64,000 nt of DNA, from contig OY744605.1 in assembly GCA_963556255.1 (NCBI GenBank), positions 9,169,873 to 9,233,872 of the forward strand. The letters are read 5' to 3'. A model generated the notes under the pieces. That model saw only the letters and a program-made list of their open reading frames with translations. It was not told the DNA's origin and did no database searches. Below are positions 22,118 to 34,885 of the stretch, piece by piece. The stretch comes from Allolobophora icterica (taxonomy: Eukaryota; Annelida; Clitellata; Crassiclitellata; Lumbricidae). Every line of letters begins with the position of its first letter. Positions within the stretch are counted from its first letter, which is position 1. Both the position numbers and the translations under genes were made by a program.

Positions 22118-25100
22118 TGTGGCGTTCGCCGCCCGGACGCCTGCCCTGCCGCGCCGGCGGGTTCCTGTGATGACTCCAGCCCACTACCCGTCTGGAGCCA
22201 CCCGAGAGTCACTGCCTTGTCTACTTTCAACGTAAAATGGCTGTTCTCTATCTCTGCCCATAGGGACCGTTCCTATCAGGGAGATCCAGGATTGGCCGCT
22301 TAAGAAAGGCAACACTATACCGTTCTATCTCGGGGTCTGACTCTGCTCTTTTCCGCGGTCGCCGGATGGGCAACGTCCTGCAGGATGGCCGTCCTTCAGA
22401 ACAGGGTTCGTTCTCTTACCAGCAGAAGTCTTCCTCTTTTGTGTGCCTTCTTAGGTACGGGCTTTCTCCAACTCTCCACCTGATCTGAACTTAACGTACC
22501 ATTATACATCTCGTGACTCTTTAACTATCGCCATTTATAAGGGACACCAAACGTTTTCTAAGTATCGGGAATAAGGAATACAAATGACAAGCCTCTACGT
22601 CACATCATCCTAGACACCGGTCTATTGGGCAACTGTCATTATTGTAACTCTACGTCGTGTCGTCTAGGCACCCGTCCATTTGACAACTGTCTTCCCACCG
22701 TTACGTGTCTCTCGCTCCATTTCCGTGCGTGGCATACCGGCCTCACAGGTATTTTGTCATGCACCACATTTACGGAGTAAATTTCCTTACCCGTCTTCTG
22801 TGTTGGCAATTGTCGACCAACACAGTGATAAATTCTGCTTCGGAAGATACCGATAAGAGCATCTACGGCACTCTGATAGTGAAGGTCTTCTCTCTATGAC
22901 CTTCCTATCTACACACAGAACTTCGTTCCGACCTACGCACGAGGGGGCCCATCCTCCCACTTCAGTCAGTTCTCAGAGCTGTGTGTTACGACAAGCAAAT
23001 ATGTTTCTACCTGGGTATCCGACTACCCGGACTTTCACGTATCGCTCTCTTGGTATGCTTTATTATTTCCCTTCATACATGGGATTATCGTACTCCTCAC
23101 CTAGGGACTCTGACTAGCTGAACTTCGGCTAGCAAAACGCGAACTTGTCTCTTTCGGACCTGGGTATCCGACTACCCGACCCGAACTTTGAGGTTAAACT
23201 CTTCCTCTTGGTCTGATTTATTCTACCGTTTCGTACCTGGGTCTCACGTACTCTTCACCTAGGGATCTGGCCCGCTGTATCTTCTCGTTGCGGCGTATCC
23301 CTACCCGGTTTACATAACCTTTTTCACGGTTGTGTTTTCCCGGGAGCTCACAGACTCGTAGGCTCCAATTCCGAGTACACAGACTCGATTCTGCTAACGG
23401 TACCAGTGGAGTAACTATCAGTACTGTTACCCCATTATTTCACACAGACCTGTGTTTTCACTTCCCACTGCGGGAAGTTTCCTGTCTTCCACGTACCTGA
23501 ACGAACCACGGTCAGATTGTTCGGGCAGTTCCCCGAACTCAGAAGTTTGCAGTTAGTTCCGCGAGCCAAGATTTTCCGGGTAGACCGCGAGTTAGGTAGG
23601 CCAAAGAAAGATATGTGGGAAAACCGCGGGAGTAACTATGACGGAGCTAGGTAAAGGAAGAAACTTGCCGGTAGACCGCGAGTTAAGATTTAGCGTATAA
23701 ATGTATTATTGTTTATTGTGAATTGTATCTTCTAATATGTATAATTTTTAATGTGTAGTTGAGATATTTCGGTTTGACCGCGAGTTGAGAGATTGCGGTT
23801 AGTCCCGCGAGTCAAAAGAAAGGCGGATAAGTTGCCCGATGTTATCGAACGGAACCAACGGGGGTCACCCTCCCCGAACATATCGAACTGTCACCATCGG
23901 GGTCTTGCCTTCCCCGTTTTTATACAGACCTGTGTATCGAACGGAACCACCGGGGTCTTGCCCCGTCTTTATCGAACGTTACCAACGGAGTCTGCTTCCC
24001 CGTACTTTCGAACGGAATCAACCTGGTACCTCTCCCCGTACACGTCGAGCGGTCACCAACGGGGTCTGCTTCCCCGTCTTTACCGATAAAGACCTGTGTT
24101 TTCTTTATTACTCAAGATCGGTCTCTCCCCGAGGTTTACACAGCCCGTTAAACTTCCACAATCGGGATTCAGACCGGCTCGCGATCTAACGCAGGGTGGG
24201 CCCCAGCCCTGTCGAATCGGCGGTCAATCCAACACCCAAGAGCGATTAGTTATGCTGTAACCCGGGATCGCACTGGTTAGCTTTTATTGACGATACTTGA
24301 ACTGAGTTATCACCAACCGGGTCTTTGCCCGTGTATCTCTGACGGTCAACACCGGGTCTTCCTCGTATGTATCTCTGACGGCTACCACCGGGTCCTTACC
24401 CGTGTATCTCTGACGGTCACCAGCTGAGTTTCTGTACGTGTATCTCAGACGGTCACCAGTGCGGTCTTTCCGCGTGTATATCCGACGCTCAACAGCGGTA
24501 ACTTTGCCCATGTATCTCAAGTGGTCAACACCGGGTCTTTGCCCGTGTATCTCTGACGGCTACTACCGGGTCTTTGCCCGTGTATCTCAAACGGTCAACT
24601 GCGGGGCCTTTCCGCGTGTGTATCGAAATGTCACCTCACGGGATCTTTTCCCGTCTTTATCGAACGGGACCTCCGGGGTCTTTCCCCGGACTATCGAACT
24701 GTTTACCAGCGGGGTCGCCTTCCCCGGACTTTACCGATACAGACCTGTGAGCCTTTATTTCTCACGATCGGTCTTTTCTCCCGTATATATCTAACCAGAC
24801 ATCCATCGGTCTTTCCAGTATATATCGAAACGAACATCTACGGGGTCTGCTGACACAGACCTGTTTATCTGCGGGGTCCTTCCCCGTCTTTCTATCGAAC
24901 GGAACCGCCGGGGTCGCCTTCCCCGGACTTTACCGACACAGACCTGTGAGCCTTTATCTCTCACGATCGGTCTTTCCCCGAATCAGCCTTCCATGATCAG
25001 ACTCGGTACTGCTCGCGATCTACAACAGAGTGGGCCCTTACTCCGTTGGATCGACGCTTTGCCAGCACTGGTCAGACCGCCTGTGGAGCGGCTGTCACTC

Positions 25101-25632
25101 GGGAGCGCACTGATTAGCCTTGTACCGGACGCCATGTCCGTAAAATCATTCGTAACTTAACCGAAACCGGGACTCGATCGAAACACTCGCCGAACCAACG
25201 ACACTAAAGCACCGTGTCGTGTACATGCAGAGCGCAACTTCGCCGCTCTACGATATAAGCAACGCACCGTGAGGCAGGGTCTATGCATCACTCGCCACAC
25301 TATAACGTGGCTTGTTCCTTATATACTAGCCTACGCACACCTTCTCAAATACAGGTGTCTAAGGTATCGAAATCAACCTATGATAATAAGCGCCGCCCTA
25401 GCTTTAGGCCTTATTCACTGGACCTAAAAGCGTGTAATATTATACGAATTAATAATTTGAATCGCTAAGATGGCAAAAACAAGCTAAAACTTAAATATTG
25501 GCTATTATTACATCGACCTCACGCTACCATTTACGCATCGGCCGCTGATGCACTACGTCGCCGGATACCGCGTCAACAACACAGCTATTATTGATAAAAC
25601 CTACATTCCAGTCTTGTGGCCTGTCCGCCACA
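22118..25632 (-). mobile_element. Diverged solo LTR of the same gypsy family, about 3.5 kb
   Basis: It begins TGTGGCGTTCGCCGCCCGG and ends CTGTCCGCCACA, with ATAT on both sides. Segments align along most of its length with the 2.8-kb LTR: the 'gcaacgtcctg.aggatggcc' region, 'acgcacgagggggcccatcc', the 'ccgggtctttgcccg' array at about 24310-24640, and the tail 'accgtgaggca'. Many substitutions and indels make it older, and it is about 680 bp longer. No internal region or second LTR of this age is present, so recombination between its LTRs probably removed the rest. Confidence 0.85.
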
Positions 25633-25636
25633 ATAT
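25633..25636. other. Right ATAT duplication of the solo LTR
   Basis: It directly follows the CA end at 25632 and matches 22114-22117. Confidence 0.8.
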
Positions 25637-25684
25637 ATACGCAATTTCTTATGATATATACTGTTACTCGTTCGCTAACGCCCA

Positions 25685-26246
25685 GTGCCACTTCTACATT
25701 GGTTCACTCCTTCGTCACAGCGCGCCTTGATTACTGCTCAATCGCTTTATTTTGGTCTTCCATCTAGTCGCATAGTGTGCTTACAGCGAGTTCTGCGCTC
25801 TGCAGCCCGTCTCATTGGGCATATTCCTAAACATGGCCAAGTCTCTAGATATATGCTGGAGGTCCTTCACTGGCTTCCTATGCGCTTGCGCATAGAATAT
25901 AGGATCGCTGCCTTAGTATGGCGATGTTGTCAGGGCCCTGCCCCTGCTTACCTTCGAGAGCTATGCTGCACAGTTTCAGGTGTCCAAGGCCGACGTTCCC
26001 TCCGCTCAGCGGGAAAAGGGGTACTTTTAGTTCCATTTGCTCGTTCCACGACTATGCAAAGTCGAACTTTTTCAGTGGTGGGCCCGGTAGTCTGGAATAG
26101 ACTTCCCTTAGAGCTCCGCATGTGCCCTGGGGTCACCCCTGGCATATTTCTTGCAAAACTTAAAACTGTATTATATGAACGTGCTGGTGTCGGGAGCGCC
26201 TCTGAGTAGTTCCCTTGAAATCTTTGAATGAATGAATGAATGAATA
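25685..26246 (+). mobile_element. CR1/L2-type LINE 3' fragment (copy 1)
   Basis: The frame at 25685-26209 encodes the C-terminal end of a CR1/L2 reverse transcriptase ORF: RVLRSAARLIGHIPKHGQVS, LHWLPMRLRIEYRIAALVWR, GPAPAYLRELC, the basic SLRSAGKGVLLVPFARS, and FSVVGPVVWNRLPLELR. A stop, 'gtagttcccttgaaatc' and a (TGAA)n tail follow (26227-26246). A near-identical copy lies inverted at 54825-55265. It is 5'-truncated just inside the solo LTR flank. Confidence 0.9.
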
Positions 26247-27944
<1,698 letters not shown>

Positions 27945-28560
27945 AAACTGGGGAAGGGGGTTAGAGTAATGGTAACACTCATAGGCGCCGACTTTTGCTT
28001 TTGTCTCTGGGTGCCAGTCAAGTGCGGATCCAGAAGGTTTATCAAAGTTTTAAAGGACCAACGCAACTTTTTTAGGAAATCATCTCCGAAAAAAACTGAT
28101 GACTTTTTTTAGTCATCCGGAAAAATTCATTATACATTATTTCGTCATTTTTCATCGTCTACTACGTGTAACGAATTTTAAATGGGGGGATGTCTCCTAA
28201 AATTTGACGACCTTTTTTAGGAATTCATCCCCCGAAAAACTTTGACGACTTTTTTTAGGAATACCCCAAAAAATTGAATTTAAGGTCCGAATTCTTCTGG
28301 GTGCCAGGCCCCCATTGAACTTTTTCTCTGGGTGCATTGGCACCCAAGGCCCCCAAGAAGTCGGCGCCTATGGTAACACTCATGGCCAGGAGAGCAGCAG
28401 TATGCGGTTCGATTCCCACAAACCCATCGGGCGGGCGCCTGGCATGGCTGCCATAAGGTGTGTTTAGTTAAGATATTGATTATTGTACTGTTATGTCTCA
28501 ATGTAATCTTACTGCGATTGTCGGTTTTAATTAATAAAGAAAAGATTATTATTATTATTA
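27945..28560 (+). mobile_element. SINE family A copy, split by a foldback element
   Basis: A tRNA-like head (A-box region 'ttagagtaatggtaacactc', B box GGTTCGATTCC near 28408) continues into 'gcgggcgcctggcatggctgcc', 'taatcttactgcgattgtcgg' and an (ATT)n tail ending at 28560. The head is interrupted by a 387-bp insertion at 27983-28369 that duplicated 14 bp of the SINE. With the insertion and one duplicate removed, the SINE is about 210 bp. Confidence 0.8.
27983..28369. mobile_element. 387-bp foldback/MITE element with a 14-bp target duplication
   Basis: The ends are perfect 12-bp inverted repeats: AGGCGCCGACTT at 27983-27994 and its complement at 28358-28369. The 14 bp ATGGTAACACTCAT flank both sides (27969-27982 and 28370-28383). 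The interior holds degenerate repeats of 'gaccttttttaggaattcatc' and two 'tctctgggtgc' phrases. There is no coding capacity. A 14-bp duplication is longer than the usual lengths for hAT (8), Mutator (9-11), piggyBac (4) or mariner (2), so I leave the family open. Confidence 0.85.
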
Positions 28561-28699
28561 AAGTGAAGTCTGAGCTGGTTAACCTTATCAGTAAAGGAAA
28601 GAACTTCTATGTAATTTTGTTACTGTTGTTGGTTATTGGATTTGCCATAATGTAGATTTTAGTTGTTAGGCTGTAAAATGTGTTGTAAATATGTAATAG

Positions 28700-29640
28700 A
28701 CCTTTTGGCAGTTTTTAAATCTGGTGCAAAGTGTTTATGAAAAACGTTACACTGCATTAATACCCTTCCAAATTGTATCTTTGATCTTGAAATGGTTTGA
28801 TATTATAAAGGGAAATTTCGTTAGCTAACCCAGAAATAAATGTGTTGTACATAACATTGAAATCAACATTTAAAACTTGATGAATATGGGCAACCTCCAG
28901 AGTGAAGTCTATACATTTGTCAATCCTATTAGCAAAGGGAAAAATTTAGAAAATACTATTGTACACAAAATCTTATGTAAGTAGATTTAGTTATCATGTG
29001 AATTAGTTAATTATTAAACTATTCATATGATAAAGAAAGTTCGTTTCCACTGTTTTTAGGCTATAGGTCTATACTTCTATAACATTTTATGATTATATTG
29101 ACAGATAACTTCTTGAAAATTAAAAAGTAGAATAAGAATGCCATGTCATAATTACATATGCTGTAAACTTGTAATTGAAGTAGTTTTAAAATGCTACTTA
29201 CTAGATTAAGAATCTCATGTGCTCTAAGATTTTTCATCAAGAATTTTTTGTTTTACATTTAAAACTGTTGGCCTATGATATGACAATTGCTGCAAAATGT
29301 TGTTTAGTTTGCATAAAATACCTTCTTATCATAATACAATAATCGTAGGCATTGTTAACTGGACATTTTGGTGTCGTTAAACAATTAAGATTCTGTCGTT
29401 AAACAATGAATATTAAAGACATTGTAAAGTTCTGTTTTGACACCTTTTAATGGTGTCTTTCGGACGCTATAATTTTATGGGTTTCATTGTATTGTATACA
29501 TTTTGAAATGTCGACAACGGCCTTTGATGTCATATGTGATGTTAAACCTTGGAATAAAAAATACGGCTTTCATAATTACTAGCGTCACTTTTGTTGCCTG
29601 ATTGGTATAATACAGCTTGGTAATATTAAATTTTTTATTG
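28700..29640 (-). repeat. BMR repeat copy, minus orientation
   Basis: 29085-29470 aligns with 7560-7880 and, reversed, with the plus-orientation copies at 29740-29960 and 36000-36130. Shared phrases include 'gacaattgctgcaaaatgttgttta', 'attaagaatctcatgt' and the palindromic core GACACCTTTTAATGGTGTC at 29439-29457. The left part (28700-29080) is less certain. No coding. Confidence 0.6.
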
Positions 29641-30352
29641 TTTCAAAGTTTAACGTCGTCTTACGACACCAAAAGCCATTGACCACAAGTCTACGTAATG
29701 AATGTAGTGAAGACTAGAAACTTATAGCCTCCGGAAAGCCTCAATAAAAGGTGTCGAAGCAGATTCAACGTTTAATCAACAAATAAAGTAATACGGCTGA
29801 CAATGTCTATGATACGCACATTGTGGTAAAATAGTTAGATGAAAATTAAACGATATTCTGCAACAGTTGTCCCACGCAAGAAATATTTTAAAGCAAAAAT
29901 GTCTTAATAAATATTCCAAATTCACAAGACATTCTAAGTCTACAGTTATTCCAATATTAAAACAATTTTAGCCACAAATGCACAATACATTATAATTGTA
30001 ATTATTAATGTGACATTAGATTCTTATTCTATTTTTTGAAATTTTCAGGTGATTATTTATTAATATTTAGTTTAATGATATCATCTGGAATTATCGACCG
30101 CTATCGAATAATAATAATAATGTCACAAACAGTATGCACGATAAATGAAACAGTCTTAAAGTGTTCAGGTATCTAACACACTCAACAATAAATTTAATTA
30201 GCTAACAAAGCATGCCTGAGCATATAATGTATTAAAATTGTTTCAAGTCGGTTTCATTAAATTCAAATCATAACTGTAGTTCCTTTATTGCAACATAGCG
30301 CTGTAGCATTATGCAATGTAATAGTTACTCTAATACATAAACCAAACCATAT

Positions 30353-30450
<98 letters not shown>

Positions 30451-31030
30451 CGTTTATTAAATTCAAACTGACAAGTACGCAGTAAGATTACATGATATAG
30501 TAGTAAAAGTTGATAACATGTTTAACAAGAGTCGAAGTCAACTGTATAGCAGCCTGCAAGGCACCCATATGTATGCTGCTCATTTTACAGTCGTCTCCCC
30601 CCCAGGGAGTGTAGGGAGTAAAAAGTCTGAGTAAACCCTTACGGGGCTAGCAGGTATCGAACCCACGTCCTTCTGATCTTCGTTCCAGAGTGTTACCATT
30701 CGACCATCTCTCCGCTCCATGTGATATTTAAGAACCACAAGTTGAAGGGTAGTAACACAGATACTCATTAACCAATATATTATGTACTTAATTTACTACC
30801 ATCAGATTCTAATTTTATATATATAATTATATAACATATTTGTATAACATATTTATAGTAACCAATGCATTTCCCCCAACATCGATTCAAGAGTTACAAT
30901 ATTGAACGCGACTGGCGTATATATAGCGTTGGGTGTATACGTTTCAAAGGTGTCTAACGAAAGCATTGCTTTAAACAGTGTTTACGCCGTTGACATCGAA
31001 TTTACCTTACCTATCTTAAGCTTCAACTAA
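29640..31030 (+). repeat. BMR repeat copy, plus orientation, carrying a SINE
   Basis: Modules in order: 'tttaacgtcgtcttacgacacc', 'aaaggtgtcgaagc', 'caacagttgtcccacgcaagaaatatttta', 'attatttattaatatttagtttaatga', 'aacagtatgcac', 'ctaatacataaaccaaacc', [SINE 30355-30718], 'tactcattaaccaatatatta', 'tatatagcg', 'tcaaaggtgtctaacg'. The same order is found at 35885-36660 without the SINE. Confidence 0.7.
30355..30718 (-). mobile_element. SINE family A copy, near full length, minus strand
   Basis: In minus sense: a tRNA-like head with A box TGGTCGAATGG (30697-30707) and B box GGGTTCGATACC (30653-30664), then 'tttactcagac', 'gggtgccttgcaggctgc', 'cgactcttg', 'taatcttactgcg', 'tgtcagtttgaatttaataaacg' and a (TAA)n tail of about 95 bp (30355-30450 on the plus strand). 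ATGT flanks both sides (30351-30354 and 30719-30722). This is the best reference copy of the family. Internal RNA polymerase III promoter boxes are expected of such SINEs. Confidence 0.85.
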
Positions 31031-31032
31031 GA

Positions 31033-31840
31033 TAGTTGCTGTTTAAGGACTCTATATCACAACGAAGATGATTAGCGATCCCTCCTCCTTTCTTCAGGCT
31101 GCGGACTGGCACCACCCTACTGCGGCATTGGTTGCAAAACCGTTTAAAGGTTTCGCAAAAAGCGCATTTCTGTTGAAATACGCCGTTGCCTGGACTCTGG
31201 TATACAGTGTCAGTCCCAGCGTCGTTATAACAACAACTATTACTACTACTACTATCACCACTACCACTACTACTACCACTAAAACAAACAATAACTACTT
31301 CTTTCCTAACAGGTTATGTCTTGCATTCAATATTAACTTTATCGTTGACGTCGACTTCGCTACCTCTTAGTATATGAGACACTCCTATAACTGTGTTGGT
31401 TGGTTAGTTTCTGTTTAACGACACTGTGTCATAACAAAGATGATTAGAGACGCCCTCCTCCTTCCTTCAGGGGTGGGACTGACACTGCCAGAGTACGATC
31501 AGTGGCGGACTTATACGCCGTTTACTTCAGTAAGATAAATACTTTGAGCCTCTTTAATGTTGCATTGTTAATAATGCTAAGCGAAATTTCCTTACATATA
31601 GCGTTAGTAAAGAGAGATTTAAAGGTGTTCAAACTCAACCAAAAAGAAGCCTGAATATTCACTGTTTCCCAACGCTTTCTGTCCGCTAATCGAGTTTTTA
31701 GCGGATCCAACAGTTTTGTTTTTTTAGTTAGTTTCTGTTTAACGACGCTGTGTCATGAAAAGCGATCTTCGTCGTCGTTCTCCTTTCTCCAGGCCCTGGA
31801 CTGGCACTACCACAGGAAGAGTAGTGGAGGAGTTAAAATA
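31033..31840 (+). repeat. Three module-A copies in a row (BMR)
   Basis: At 31033-31130, 31398-31515 and 31725-31840: 'tgtttaacgacactgtgtcataacaaagatgatta', a CT-rich 'gccctcctccttccttcagg', 'ggactggcactaccag', 'agtggcggag'. Copies are 70-90% similar by eye. The (ACT)n stretch at 31231-31275 lies between the first two. Confidence 0.75.
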
Positions 31841-32730
31841 CAGCTGAATGACGATTAGATGCTCAATAGAAACGGTTTAAAACGTGTATTACAAGATCAC
31901 CTTTGTAACTTAGCATTAGGTGTTCAACGCCATCTCGTGGCTATCGGAGTCGTTAGCGTTGACCATAGCTTAATTTTTTTTAGTATGACGCTACATTATA
32001 AATGCATATAAGCGATAGTTAAACTGGATCTGCATCCAGTTGTAACCTTATCACGTGATTTGACCTAACCTCAATGGGTTGACCTGGTTTTTTATTGCAT
32101 CCCTCTGACGTTATTTGTCAATTTCATTCTGGCGTTCATTCCTTTTTAATTAATTAATTAATTGATTAATTAATTAGTTAATTCATTCATAAAATAAATT
32201 CGTCTTTTTCTCTCGTCTGTTCGTTCATTCAATCAGTATATTTATACAGTGATCAATATGCGGATGATATAACGAAGTAGCGTTCCTTAATTTCATTACA
32301 AAAATTGAATTGAAATGAAACTCGTAGAAATCGGTTGGAAAAGTAGACATTTTCAGCTGCTCGGTAGACAATTCGGTTAAATATAGATTGATGTTAGAAG
32401 AATTATTTGCATTAATTTTAATCTGGATTTATGTATACATATAAAATCTGCATACCAGGAGTCCTAACTTATATTCCGCGAGAAAACTTTTGTAAATTGT
32501 AGACCGCTGTTAAAGTATTGTAAATATTAGGTTCTACTGCAAAATTTAACCGTAACTTCCGCAGGCAACCATTGTAATGTAAATATCACTGTTAAACTGG
32601 GGATCTGGCGGAATATAAATTAGTTCTCCTATCACGGGAAGTAGAAGCGCAGTCCCTTCCACACCCCTTTTTATCTGTACATTCGTCTTTATTTCATTTC
32701 GGTACAACTCAATAATTATTATACCTATGA
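31841..32730. other. BMR debris and (TTAA)n; no gene
   Basis: One module-B relic at 31920-31970 ('caacgccatctcgtggct...gtcgttagcgttgacc'). A (TTAA)n tract at 32148-32185. The rest is unrecognised. Confidence 0.45.
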
Positions 32731-33015
32731 CTTCAAAGTAGTCTAGTGGTTAATGTGTTGGAGTGTCAGTCGTAAGGTAGAGGGATCAATTCCCACCAGT
32801 TCAGCTATTTCAATCAATCAATAAATCAATCAATATTTGTTTAGATATTTCGACTCCATATGTGTCCATGGCCAAATCAGCCAAAATGAGTACACTGACA
32901 GTACAACGTTGGTGGGAAGATCAGGGGGTGAGGATGTGCCTGTCCGCAGTCCCGATAAGCCGAAACTAAGCAAGTGAAGTCGCTAACACTTCATGCATAT
33001 GGCTGCCTCTTAGGA
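32731..33015 (+). mobile_element. SINE family B copy
   Basis: A tRNA-like head ('agtctagtggttaatg' as A box; 'gggatcaattccc' as a decayed B box), then a body shared with 62455-62705: 'atgagtacactgacagtacaac', 'ggtgggaagatcag', 'gaagtcgct'. An (AATC)n run at 32813-32840 splits head from body. The two copies 30 kb apart establish it as a family distinct from A. Confidence 0.7.
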
Positions 33016-33424
33016 TAGCTTAATGCTTTGTTGAATGGATCCAAAGTTTAACGATATCTTATAGAAGTAAATATAGTTTCCCCAACTAATGCTTTGGCTG
33101 CGACGCACAGTAATCTTATACGGTGTCTGAATGACTTTAAAGAGGTGTGTAAGGGATCTCCCTCCTATTCACCCTACCTTCTCTTTGTCTCGGTAGAATT
33201 ACACCCTCGGTGCTGATCTGATTACGGCTTAGTTTTTGGCATGCCATCGACAAATATGTATCATACAGCGGCGCTACAGAAATTATTATTAACTGTACAT
33301 TAAACTGACCGCAAGCAACCTACACTAACAGTATACAAACTTAATAATGCAAATATTACCCTAAAAGCAGACGCCTGTGACTGGCGTACGCATTTAATAA
33401 TGTATACGGTTTTGAAAAAACCCT
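33016..33424. other. No gene recognised
   Basis: A weak BMR module ('aaagtttaacgatatcttat') sits near 33046. Nothing else is supported. Confidence 0.4.
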
Positions 33425-33545
33425 GAGAACAAAGCTTTAGCTGCTTTTAGCTGCTTTATGGCTTTCAATTGCGGAAAAAACTAGAGAACAAAGCCTTAGT
33501 TGCTTTATGGCTTTCAATTGCGGAACAACCTTGAGAACAAAGCGA
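33425..33545 (+). repeat. Short direct repeat, 49-59 bp spacing
   Basis: 'gagaacaaag' followed by a 'ttagttgctttatggctttcaattgcgg' variant occurs from 33425 and 33484; 'gagaacaaag' starts again at 33533. Confidence 0.75.
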
Positions 33546-33824
33546 TTTCCCATGGGACATTATCAGGTGCAGTGCATTTGGCCAGTGCAGTCGTGTAAGT
33601 GTAGTCCGATGAAAGCCAACCTTGCGATCGATAGCCGGAGCTGGCTATTGATTGTCAGGACTGAGAAGTCGGAAATTGGACAATATGGCGTTGGATGTAC
33701 TGTCTGGACGAGAAAGGGGGAATGGGAGTGGCGGAATATTTCGAAGGAGGATGCTGGGATGGTTTGCTGAGGAGGACGAGGAGAAGGATGAGCTGGTTGG
33801 AGATGGAGGGAAGATGAGAGGATG

Positions 33825-34065
33825 GGAGAGGGCGAGGAGGAGGAGGAGGAGGAGGAAGAAATGATGAGGAAGATAGGACGAGAAAGAGAAAGGAAAGAGG
33901 AGGAAGAGGACTAGGAAGGGAGGTGGAGGAGGAGGAGGAGGAGGAGGACGAGGAGGACGAGGAGGGGGAAGAGGAGGAGGAGGAGGAAGAGGGAGAGGAG
34001 AAATTGCAGGTGAGAAGAGGAAAGACGAATACGGAAAAAGCCAATGGACATGAAACACGAGGTAA

Positions 34066-34122
<57 letters not shown>

Positions 34123-34460
34123 CACACACACACACACACACACAGGCAGACAGCCAGGCTAGCAGGCAGATAGACACATAAACAGCGATAGACAGATAGT
34201 TAGACAGACAGATTGACAGATACAGACAGGCAGACAGAGACAGACATGGAGGCAGACAGACAGACAGATAGACAAGCAGGCAGAGACATAAACAAAAACA
34301 GACCGAGAGAGACAGAGAGGTATACAGACAGACAGTGACGAACATACAGGTATACAGACAGAGACAGGCAAACAGAGACAAACACACAGGCAGACAGACA
34401 GAGACAGGCAGACAGAGGCAGAAACACAGAGACAGATACAGACACACACACACACAAACA
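33825..34460 (+). repeat. Purine-rich block: (GGA)n, (GACA)n, (CA)n, degenerate (CAGA)n
   Basis: 33829-34005 is almost pure GGA/GAA on the plus strand. 34067-34121 is (GACA)n, followed by (CA)n to 34144. 34145-34460 is a degenerate mix of CAGACA and GAGACA. The several long overlapping frames here are repeat artefacts. Confidence 0.95.
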
Positions 34461-34885
34461 AAATGAAAGAGCCTCCAGACATGACGGTCATTTGTCCCTG
34501 CGCAGTGTTTTCAGTCCACTCTACAGCAATCGATACGTCATCGATCGTCTGCCTTTTCGCGCTCTTTCTCTGCGTCTCTTGGGTGCGTTTTTGTGAGATC
34601 TGAAGTCTTTGAGAAACGGGAGGATCCCCTCGGCCTCTACTGATCCCGAATCGAATGACTGTCGCCTTATTGGCACGACTCAAGTCTCTAATTGATATCG
34701 GAGACGATTCTTCGAGAGCTAATAAATGATGGAGCTAGATAAAGAACCAAGATGGCCGACGAAAGGAAGATTTGGATTGCCTGGTCTGAGTTCCTTTCTT
34801 AAGTGATCCTGAACGTTGTGAATGGTTAGAGCAGACACTTGTGCTGCTAGGGAAGCTGATAGACATAAAATGTCTCGTGTCAAAA
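34461..34885. other. No gene recognised
   Basis: No supported feature. Confidence 0.4.

Noticed and set aside
30653..30718. tRNA gene on the minus strand
   Set aside because: Same reasoning: head of SINE family A with a (TAA)n tail.
33911..34453. 180-codon Cys/Leu/Val frame and neighbours
   Set aside because: Product of GGA, GACA and CA repeats; several frames and both strands are open at once.
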